NCBI RefSeq assembly: GCF_000813745.1
Contig: NZ_JWLC01000001.1
Span: forward strand, 1-64,000
Reading direction: 5' to 3'
Length of the DNA: 64,000 bases
From: Leisingera sp. ANG-M1
GTDB lineage: Bacteria > Pseudomonadota > Alphaproteobacteria > Rhodobacterales > Rhodobacteraceae
Shown here: positions 58,046 through 64,000 of the stretch, piece by piece
Layout: every line of letters starts with the position of its first letter
Numbering within the stretch: position 1 is the first letter of the stretch
Notes under the pieces: generated by a model
What the model saw: only the letters and a program-made list of their open reading frames with translations
Told to the model about the DNA's origin: nothing
The model's database searches: none
Made by a program: the position numbers and the translations under genes

Positions 58046-60052
58046 CTAATTCGCATATTCTGAAGAGAGAAAATTTATTGCCTGTTCATCTACACTAGGG
58101 AAGAAACCAATGCTTGTGTCTCCGACAGTAAAGTCCATTCGCCCAAGAGAAAAGTCAAAGTCAAAACTAACATCTGAGTGAGTGTAGCTTCCAATCATTA
58201 ACCCGCGAACCTCTTCCGGAAGATTAACTATATCAATAAGGTCAAGAATGCTTGCAGCCTTAAGGAGAACATCAGCAACAGAACACGACAAAGCAAAACC
58301 CGTGTCCTGAGTCAAACTCTCCCAAGGGGAAGGTTCTATTTCTACCCTGATTGGCTCCCCAACGACATTAACTCTGCCGATCAGTACACCTTCGGAATCT
58401 CCTTTGGAAAATTCAATTCTTGAAGACATTTCGTACCCAGAATGTTTGGCCGAAATGTGGGAGCTGATAGAAGGCTTTTCTTTCCACAGACAAGCTAGAT
58501 GGCCGATGCCTTCTGGATTAAGGTTAATGTCGACATTAATAAATCCATCGACGCCAATATCGGAAACAATGACTGCCTCCTGTAGTTTGCTATCAAAAAT
58601 AATCTCATCAACCTGCGCAGACGCCGATATATTAGATACTTTCACTGTTCCGTCAATCTCTCCTATGTCTAAGAAATCTTCGACAACTCTCAATATCTCT
58701 AGCTCTGTCTTGCAAGCGGCTACTTTAGTCTCATTATTCAGCTTACAGTTTTTGACCTCTAGATCTTGCCCTGCTCGGCAAAGCTCAGCCTTGACACGTT
58801 CTTCATTGCGACAAGTCTCTGCTTTCACTCGTGCTGCAACCCGACAGGCTTCAGATTTGATCCGTTCTTCGTTGCGACAAGCTTCTGCCTTCGCCTTACA
58901 AAAAAGATCGAACTTACTGCAGTCTCTCGCACAGCTTCGACCAGCGCAACTGCTTGTATTCGCGCAACTTCTAGTGCTTTGACAACTTTTTCTTTTAGCT
59001 TCGCAATCTTGCTTCACGCTGCCGCAATGAACATGACTTTTCTTATAAATCATAGGATGAGCGCTAAAGTTCTCAGTTACATCATGTATAGTCTTTCCAA
59101 ACTCGAAAATACTCCCATCCACGGATGAAAAGGCTTTGTTCATCTTCCTGGCAATGAACTCACGAGAAACTGATGCTCCACTAGAACTCCCGAAGCCAGG
59201 GAAGTAATTCTCTCTAGTTTCCAAAAATGAAAGTCTGTAGTTTTCAAAATCAGATTCAAAATCGCTTTCAGGTGCAGGAACATCCAACTTGACGTCCTCA
59301 CTAAGGTAGTTAACGACACCGTCATCATCGATGTGAGCCATTATCTGCAAGCCTTCTGGGGCAATGAGGACGGCAGCATGTTCAATATGGAAGCTCATTG
59401 AGCTCAGGCCTTCTGAAACTTTCAAGTCATTATCAGGCGAGAGATCATCCATTTTTAACAATTTAATATCCCGAAGATCGACTTTAACCTCGACAGGATT
59501 TAGGTAATGCGTTGCGTTGATTTGATCCTCAAATTCCTTCACTACAGCATTAACAAGACCTTTAGCAAATTTACTTCTCCAAGGCCATTGCCTTCCGGCG
59601 CTAACCTCGCCCCCGACAACCGCAGGAATGACAAAAACACTGCCTTCCTTTACGTACGGAGTTACCATTAGATTCAACGTTCCCGACAAGCTAACTTGAT
59701 ACTCATCAGAGGCCACGCTGAAACTAACTTCAGAAATAATTCCTTGCTCGACAAAGGTGAAGTTTGGATCCTTGAACTCTAAATCACCACCTTCTGGAAG
59801 GCGAATTTTTCTTAATTCAGATGAAATGTACGGAACAAGGAAATCCTGAAAGGTTTCCCTATCCACTTGAACCACTAAATTCGGGTCGTTCATTTTGACG
59901 TAAGCAGCATACGAACGTGTCATGGATTCATGTCTACGATCTAGCTCACTTACACCAACGAGTATCGAGCGAACCTCATCCCTTGACGGATAAATAAAAA
60001 AAACGGCGGCAGCAATCAATAGCGCCGGCACAACTAAAAATATAGCTCTCAT
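58046..60052 (-). CDS. membrane-anchored protein with a cysteine every 11 residues (hendecad coiled coil)
   Basis: A 668-aa protein in AT-rich DNA. A single N-terminal helix (residues 2-21) anchors it, the rest outside the cytoplasm. Residues 22-335 and 455-668 are beta-rich, unrecognised domains with repeated SxSxT-like strands. In between, cysteines fall at 343, 350, 357, 363, 369, 374, 378, 385, 392, then 403, 414, 425, 436 and 447, an exact 11-residue period with basic/acidic fill (CRNEERIKSEA type). This predicts a long coiled coil with a cysteine stripe, possibly disulphide-locked. Family unknown. Confidence 0.8.
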   Translation of the reverse strand: MRAIFLVVPALLIAAAVFFIYPSRDEVRSILVGVSELDRRHESMTRSYAAYVKMNDPNLVVQVDRETFQDFLVPYISSELRKIRLPEGGDLEFKDPNFTFVEQGIISEVSFSVASDEYQVSLSGTLNLMVTPYVKEGSVFVIPAVVGGEVSAGRQWPWRSKFAKGLVNAVVKEFEDQINATHYLNPVEVKVDLRDIKLLKMDDLSPDNDLKVSEGLSSMSFHIEHAAVLIAPEGLQIMAHIDDDGVVNYLSEDVKLDVPAPESDFESDFENYRLSFLETRENYFPGFGSSSGASVSREFIARKMNKAFSSVDGSIFEFGKTIHDVTENFSAHPMIYKKSHVHCGSVKQDCEAKRKSCQSTRSCANTSSCAGRSCARDCSKFDLFCKAKAEACRNEERIKSEACRVAARVKAETCRNEERVKAELCRAGQDLEVKNCKLNNETKVAACKTELEILRVVEDFLDIGEIDGTVKVSNISASAQVDEIIFDSKLQEAVIVSDIGVDGFINVDINLNPEGIGHLACLWKEKPSISSHISAKHSGYEMSSRIEFSKGDSEGVLIGRVNVVGEPIRVEIEPSPWESLTQDTGFALSCSVADVLLKAASILDLIDIVNLPEEVRGLMIGSYTHSDVSFDFDFSLGRMDFTVGDTSIGFFPSVDEQAINFLSSEYAN

Positions 60053-60393
60053 AATCTAGCCTCGAAGCAATCTAGAATCTAAGTTATCAATTTGGTCTTT
60101 TTTTATGGTATGAGACTAGCAGGATCTGACGTACTTTTCATAGGGGTAAAGCGCAGTAGCCGGTAAATTGGGCTCGCCCCTGTCTTCCGCTGCATAGAGC
60201 TTCAATGTCGTCTACTTGCGCATAGCAGACACCTGGGGGGAGGGGCGCTCAGGCTGCATGTGCGGCGAATGGCAGCTTCGTCCCGCTCCGACCCACCACG
60301 ATCCATGCACAGTCCCTCCCTGATGCGCGCGCCTTCCAGGCACTAAGTATTTTCCTTCGCTCGGGTTAGGTGGCCGCCGAGAGCAGCACAAAA

Positions 60394-60446
60394 ATCCACC
60401 TTTTGTGGTTTCTATCATTGCACATCCACCTTTTGTGGATTATCTT
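60394..60446 (+). promoter_or_regulatory. second early promoter (PL equivalent) with two repressor operators
   Basis: -35 TTGCAC (60,418-60,423) and -10 TATCTT (60,441-60,446) are 17 bp apart, and the spacer is exactly the operator ATCCACCTTTTGTGGAT (60,424-60,440). A second operator ATCCACCTTTTGTGGTT lies at 60,394-60,410, 30 bp upstream. These match the sites at the cro-repressor switch. Confidence 0.8.
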
Positions 60447-60472
60447 AGTTCTCAAGCAAAGGGAGAACCGAG

Positions 60473-60730
60473 ATGAACGCACTGACTGAAAAGTTCCGCA
60501 TCGCAACCGGCCAAGTTGCCGCTCCGGTTTTCACCTGCGGCTGCTGCAAAGACGTCACCGACTTTGACGACCACATGGGCGACGACTTCTCTGCAGAGCA
60601 CACCCGCGCTGTCCGTGCCGCCTTCGGCTTCAACGTCTGCCACGCCTGCGCCGACGACTTCGAGCCGGCTAAAACCGGCGAATACGTCAACCCGGATGAG
60701 GCTTATGACCTCCTGGCAGAGGAGGCGTAA
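60473..60730 (+). CDS. first gene of rightward early operon: small zinc-ribbon-like protein
   Basis: An 85-aa acidic protein with Cys pairs CGCC (near residue 22) and CHAC (near residue 56), a likely zinc-binding site. A GGGAGAA ribosome site lies ahead of the ATG. As the first product of this operon it holds the position of lambda N, but nothing in the sequence proves an antiterminator role. Confidence 0.72.
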   Translation: MNALTEKFRIATGQVAAPVFTCGCCKDVTDFDDHMGDDFSAEHTRAVRAAFGFNVCHACADDFEPAKTGEYVNPDEAYDLLAEEA

Positions 60731-60733
60731 CCG

Positions 60734-61090
60734 ATGCTGGACAGCGCCCCTGCCCTCACCGTCGTTGTGATCCCATTCACCCCGCCCAACCCGGCCTGCC
60801 TGGACACGCACGCGGCCTTTCTTGAGCCCGGCTCGCCAATCACCGGCTATGGCGACAGCCCGCTGCGCGCCCTGACCGATCTGGCCGACGTGCTGATTGA
60901 TCAGGAGCAGCCGGAAGAGACGATTGCAGCGCTGACCCAGCGCGTGGCCCTGGAAGGCGCAGACGCCCTTTGCCACCTTATCGACTGGTATTGCGCATGG
61001 GATAACGCCGACCGCTTCATCCCGCTGGCCATCGACCTGCTGGAAACTCTGGACAAGGCCGCCGCTGCAGAGCGCCGGAGCTGGTTCTGA
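60734..61090 (+). CDS. 118-aa phage protein, unknown
   Basis: A soluble acidic protein (VLIDQEQPEETIAALTQRVALEGADALCHLIDWYCAWD). It follows the previous gene after 3 bp. I do not recognise it; similar small helical proteins are common in the early region of Rhodobacterales phages. Confidence 0.62.
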   Translation: MLDSAPALTVVVIPFTPPNPACLDTHAAFLEPGSPITGYGDSPLRALTDLADVLIDQEQPEETIAALTQRVALEGADALCHLIDWYCAWDNADRFIPLAIDLLETLDKAAAAERRSWF

Positions 61091-61092
61091 GC

Positions 61093-61374
61093 ATGAAACA
61101 AGACGCATCCATGATTTCCGAGGCGCGCCGACTGGCCGCCTCCACCCCGGCGGCAAAGACCACCACTCACGGCAGCCGCCGCCGGGGAGTTGATCACAAG
61201 TGGCACAAGGGGCCGTGGAAGCACCCCGCACCGCGCCCTCAGCCCTGGCTGTCCAGCCCCGCAGCTGTCCGCCTCGTCTTCTGGTCCTGCATGGCTATCG
61301 GCGCCCTCTCCATCGGTGCCCAGCTGACCGGCCACGCCGAGACGCTGCGCACCATGTGGCACCAGACACCCTGA
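61093..61374 (+). CDS. 93-aa protein with one membrane helix
   Basis: A basic N-terminal half (RRRGVDHKWHKGPWKHP) followed by a membrane helix (VRLVFWSCMAIGALSIGAQL) near residues 58-77. Starts 2 bp after the previous stop. Possibly acts at the membrane early in infection; function unknown. Confidence 0.6.
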   Translation: MKQDASMISEARRLAASTPAAKTTTHGSRRRGVDHKWHKGPWKHPAPRPQPWLSSPAAVRLVFWSCMAIGALSIGAQLTGHAETLRTMWHQTP

Positions 61375-61422
61375 ACCTCCCCAGTCGGGCGCCTCCTGTC
61401 CTACGTCCTGGCGCCCTACTCA

Positions 61423-61470
61423 CCCCCGGCGGCTGCATTGCCGCAACTCTGCGCCGCCGGGGGTCTTTTC
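61423..61470 (+). terminator. strong terminator inside the rightward early operon
   Basis: CCCCCGGCGGC (61,423-61,433) pairs perfectly with GCCGCCGGGGG (61,453-61,463), followed by TCTTTTC. It stands between the first three genes and the exonuclease gene, so downstream genes should need antitermination or partial read-through. Confidence 0.75.
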
Positions 61471-61484
61471 CAAAGGAGCGAGAC

Positions 61485-62186
61485 ATGAACCAGTTTTCAC
61501 CCGTCAAGCTGCACAACGCAGAGCAAGGCAGCGATGAATGGCACCAGCTGCGCTGCGGTGTGCTGACCGCCAGCGCAGTCAAAGAGATCGTGACGCCGAC
61601 CCTCAAGCTGGCAGCAAACGACAACACCCGCGCCCTGGCCAACAAGATCGCAGTGCAGCGCATCACCGGCATCCCGGAGGAAGATCTGTTCACCTCCGAG
61701 AAGATGCTGCGCGGCCATATCGACGAGGAAGTTGCCCGGGAGCTCTATGCCAGGAAATACGCCAGGGTGATCGAGGTGGGTTTCATCACCAACGACCGCT
61801 TCCCGCACTTCGGCTACTCGCCTGACGGCCTGGTGGGCGCTGATGGGCTGATCGAGGTAAAGAGCCGCGACCCGCATCTGCACATCGCCAGCATCACCGC
61901 CCGCGAGCGCGGCGAAGGCATCCCCAAGGATTACATGGCCCAGGTACAGGCCGGCCTCCTGCTGTCCGGCCGCGACTGGTGCGACTTCATCAGCTTCTCG
62001 CACGGCCTGCCGATGATGGTGCACCGGGTTTTGCCGGATCCTGACTATCAGGCGGCCATTGGCGAGGCGGCCCGCGCCTTCGAGCAAACCGTGCAGGGCA
62101 TCATCGCCGACTACCGCACGGCCACTGCCAACGACGCTGTCTACACCCCCACTGAACGTATCGACTATGAAGGGATGATCCTGTGA
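61485..62186 (+). CDS. YqaJ/lambda-exonuclease-type recombination nuclease
   Basis: A 233-aa nuclease of the YqaJ viral recombinase family. The catalytic D114 (FGYSPDGLV) and E124-V-K126 (LIEVKSRDP) are in place. It chews double-stranded DNA 5' to 3' for single-strand annealing. ATG at 61,485 has an AAAGGAG site; the frame is open upstream but crosses the terminator hairpin, so the shorter start is right. Its 3' end overlaps the next gene by 4 bp. Confidence 0.92.
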   Translation: MNQFSPVKLHNAEQGSDEWHQLRCGVLTASAVKEIVTPTLKLAANDNTRALANKIAVQRITGIPEEDLFTSEKMLRGHIDEEVARELYARKYARVIEVGFITNDRFPHFGYSPDGLVGADGLIEVKSRDPHLHIASITARERGEGIPKDYMAQVQAGLLLSGRDWCDFISFSHGLPMMVHRVLPDPDYQAAIGEAARAFEQTVQGIIADYRTATANDAVYTPTERIDYEGMIL

Positions 62187-62872
62187 CCTCTATTCTGCAC
62201 ACCATCGCCGCCAAGTCCGACCAGCTGAACGCCGATGACCTGATTGGCGGCGACCGCACCATCCGCGTGACTGGCGTTAGGGTGAACACCTCCGAAGAAC
62301 AGCCCGTCTGGATCCAGTTCGAAGGCGACAACGGCAAGCCGTTCAAGCCCTGCAAGACCATGCGCCGGCTGCTGATCCGCGTCTGGGGTGATGACAGCGC
62401 CGCTTACGTCGGCCGCTCCATGACGCTCTATCTCGATCCCGATGTGAAGTACGGCGGCATGAAGGTCGGCGGCATCCGCATCTCGCACCTTTCCCACATG
62501 GAGGCGCCGCAGTCGTTCTTTCTCGCTGAAACGCGGGGCAAGAAGAAGCAGCACACGGTCACGCCGCTGGCAGCACCCCAGGGGCAGCAGATGCCCGCCG
62601 AACCGACTGCCGAGGAAATCAACGCCGTCCTGCATGACGCTGAAAAAGCTGCGAAACGCGGCAAGGCTGCTTTCACCGCCTGGTGGAACAGCGAGAAGGT
62701 CAAAGCCAACGACAACTGGGCGCGCAAAGTCGTCAACGGTCTGCTGCCCGGCACCGAGATCAAGCTCGACGCGCTGCAGAAGATGGCAGTGCAGGCCGAC
62801 CTGGCCGCCACCGAGGATGACGACGCGGTGACCGAGGATGATCCGTTCAACACCAGTGAGCAGGCCGCGTAA
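62183..62872 (+). CDS. probable single-strand DNA-binding/annealing partner of the exonuclease
   Basis: A 229-aa protein. Residues 1-115 are beta-rich (DRTIRVTGVRVNTSEEQPVWIQFEG, MTLYLDPDVKYGGMKVGGIRISH), like phage ssDNA-binding folds, and the C-terminus is acidic (TEDDDAVTEDDPF), as in SSB proteins. Coupled by ATGA-type overlap to the exonuclease, where the annealase or SSB is usually found. Confidence 0.7.
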   Translation: MTSILHTIAAKSDQLNADDLIGGDRTIRVTGVRVNTSEEQPVWIQFEGDNGKPFKPCKTMRRLLIRVWGDDSAAYVGRSMTLYLDPDVKYGGMKVGGIRISHLSHMEAPQSFFLAETRGKKKQHTVTPLAAPQGQQMPAEPTAEEINAVLHDAEKAAKRGKAAFTAWWNSEKVKANDNWARKVVNGLLPGTEIKLDALQKMAVQADLAATEDDDAVTEDDPFNTSEQAA

Positions 62873-63282
62873 TGGACAAGGCTCCCGATATCCTGCTGAT
62901 CAAGACGCCGGGCGGCCTTGAACCCTACGGCCGGCACAGCGCGCCGATGCTAGAGGATCTGGTGCCCGGCCAGGTTTTGACCGCCAAGCCCCGCAAGGGC
63001 CGCGGCCTGCCCCGGAACTCCGCCTATTGGGCGGGCCTGCACACCGCCATCGAGCATTGCGACGTCTGGCCCACCACCGAGCGTCTGCACGCCGACCTCA
63101 AGAAATACTGCGGCTATGTCGACGAGTATTTCAGCCCTCTGACCGGGCAATGGGAGATCCGCGTGCAGTCCACGGCTTTCAGCAAGATGAACGAAAGCCA
63201 GTTCGCCCAGTACTTCCGCAAGGCGCAGCTGCGCTTCATTTCGGAGATGGGCTTTGACCCCTGGCTACAGGTGGCGAAATGA
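62872..63282 (+). CDS. DUF1367-like phage protein
   Basis: A 136-aa protein that fits the DUF1367 pattern: PRNSAYWAGLHTAIEHCDVWPTTERLHADLKKYCGY, then STAFSKMNESQFAQYFRKA. Such proteins are found in recombination/replication modules of temperate phages. Start shares one base with the preceding stop. Confidence 0.8.
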   Translation: MDKAPDILLIKTPGGLEPYGRHSAPMLEDLVPGQVLTAKPRKGRGLPRNSAYWAGLHTAIEHCDVWPTTERLHADLKKYCGYVDEYFSPLTGQWEIRVQSTAFSKMNESQFAQYFRKAQLRFISEMGFDPWLQVAK

Positions 63283-63620
63283 ACATCATGAACAAGCCGC
63301 CGCTTGGCCTCAAGCAGCCCAAGGCCAAGCCGAACCCGGAGTACCTGCGTAAAGTCCGCGCCCTACCCTGCTGTATTTGCGAGGCTTTCGGCTACACCCA
63401 GCTTTCCCCGACCACGGCGCACCACCCGATCTGCGAGCGCCACGGCGGCGAGCGCGTTCCGGACCACGAGGCAATCCCCCTCTGCGACGGCCACCACCAG
63501 GGCGATTTCGACACGTCCAAAACCGCCATCCACCGCGACCGCGCGCTCTGGGTCGAATGGTACGGCTCCGACCGGGACTGGATCGCTGCCACCCAGGACC
63601 GCATCCGCACTGCGCCATGA
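63279..63620 (+). CDS. Ref/DUF968-like HNH-type nuclease
   Basis: A 113-aa protein: CCICEAFG (near residue 31), then TTAHHPICERHGGERVPDHEAIPLCDGHHQG, the Cys/His pattern of the DUF968/Ref recombination nuclease group. P1 Ref cuts DNA in RecA filaments. Overlaps the previous gene by 4 bp (ATGA). Confidence 0.82.
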   Translation: MNIMNKPPLGLKQPKAKPNPEYLRKVRALPCCICEAFGYTQLSPTTAHHPICERHGGERVPDHEAIPLCDGHHQGDFDTSKTAIHRDRALWVEWYGSDRDWIAATQDRIRTAP

Positions 63621-63742
63621 CAGCAACCGGGCACCCGAACCAGCATGAAGCAGCCGCACACCGCGTCCTGCATGAAACCTGCCCGCCAGGTTCACTCTCT
63701 TTGCCGCAATACCCGCCCGGTTGCTTTCAAGACGCAGTTTGA
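63617..63742 (+). CDS. 41-aa possible phage peptide
   Basis: An ATG overlapping the Ref-like stop (ATGA) opens a short frame (MTATGHPNQHEAAAHRVLHE...). The coupling supports translation; the proline-rich content gives no clue. Low confidence. Confidence 0.4.
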   Translation: MTATGHPNQHEAAAHRVLHETCPPGSLSLPQYPPGCFQDAV

Positions 63743-63758
63743 CCCTTTGGAGATTATC

Positions 63759-64000
63759 ATGGAACTTTGCTTGAACGAGGAATCCCGCGCCACGCTTGAA
63801 GCGATCAAGCAGATGGGTCGCGATAGCTGGGATGGTGAAACCGGAGAGCGCCGGGCGGAAAGCATGGAAAAGCTGCTGACCCGTGTCCTCCCCGAATATG
63901 CCGCAGCCCTCGATCTTAGCCAGGACGAGGTTCTGGCCGCGCTGGAGCGCAACCGGAGTTACAGTGCCATCAACTACTATCAGGACGCAAAGCTGCCGCC
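63759..64000 (+). CDS. 5' part of a phage gene running off the window
   Basis: ATG at 63,759 with TTGGAG ahead opens a frame reading MELCLNEESRATLEAIKQMG and SMEKLLTRVLPEYAAALDLS that is still open at 64,000. At least 80 aa, helical, acidic; family not recognised. Other frames here are less protein-like. Confidence 0.6.
   Translation, partial: MELCLNEESRATLEAIKQMGRDSWDGETGERRAESMEKLLTRVLPEYAAALDLSQDEVLAALERNRSYSAINYYQDAKLP

Larger units (their letters stand above)
12061..64000. mobile_element. lambda-like siphovirus prophage with three cargo blocks (right end outside window)
   Basis: The left edge is the tRNA-Leu 3' half at 12,061. The region holds a full set of late genes on the minus strand (terminase to lysis, 38.2 down to 17.9 kb), a replication/regulation operon (54.1 down to 50.3 kb), a repressor at 54.2 kb and a rightward recombination operon from 60.5 kb. 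Cargo sits at 12.2-17.3, 39-49 and 54.4-60.1 kb. No gene of the head, tail or lysis set looks broken, so the phage may be intact. The right att site and integrase are not in view. Confidence 0.88.

Overview
The window looks like chromosomal DNA of a marine alphaproteobacterium of the Roseobacter group (Rhodobacteraceae). It is GC-rich, and it carries the small membrane protein often mislabelled 'CTP synthetase', roseobacter-type Rieske, desaturase and GcvA-like LysR genes, a PraR-like XRE regulator, and phage proteins of the RCAP_Rcc01079 'spike base' type. The genus cannot be fixed from sequence alone.

Host part (1 to about 12,060): kptA and a DUF817 membrane protein; an alpha/beta hydrolase; a minus-strand catabolic-looking operon (class II aldolase, membrane di-iron desaturase-like oxygenase, PanB-like lyase, Rieske ferredoxin) with a divergent LysR regulator; and the complete preQ1 operon queC-queD-queE-queF, headed by a preQ1-I riboswitch and closed by a terminator. 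Two genes of unknown role follow.

At 12,061-12,114 lies only the 3' half of a tRNA-Leu(UAA) on the minus strand. I read it as the attachment scar of an integrated element whose intact tRNA, and probably its integrase, lie beyond the right edge. From there to the end of the window the DNA is a large (over 50 kb) siphovirus-type prophage with lambda-like logic. A divergent switch sits at 54.1 kb, with cro-like and repressor genes and 17-bp operators of form ATCCAC-N5-GTGGAT. A second early promoter at 60.4 kb has the same operator exactly filling its -35/-10 spacer. Leftward from the switch come a CII-like protein, a replication gene with internal iterons (candidate origin), a NusG-like protein in the place of lambda Q, terminase, portal, MuF, scaffold, capsid, connectors, tail tube, tail chaperones joined by a -1 frameshift, tape measure, tail tip and lysis genes. 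Rightward from 60.4 kb come a YqaJ/lambda-type exonuclease, a probable DNA-binding partner, a DUF1367-like protein, a Ref/DUF968-like nuclease and small genes.

Three cargo blocks interrupt this plan, each where temperate phages usually carry extra genes. (1) 12.2-17.3 kb, between tail genes and att: a nuclease and a secreted RTX-tailed clan-A glycoside hydrolase. (2) 39-49 kb, between the Q-like gene and terminase: a DUF995 protein, an RTX protein, a three-domain polysaccharide synthase/deacetylase, a Tat-exported DUF3131 protein and a lipoprotein, probably for surface polysaccharide. (3) 54.4-60.1 kb, between repressor and the second early promoter, the position of lambda rexAB: a double-GAF protein, two unknown proteins, and a membrane-anchored protein with a cysteine every 11 residues. 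Block 3 is the best candidate for an undescribed exclusion or defence function. Block 2 is the best candidate for lysogenic conversion of the cell surface.
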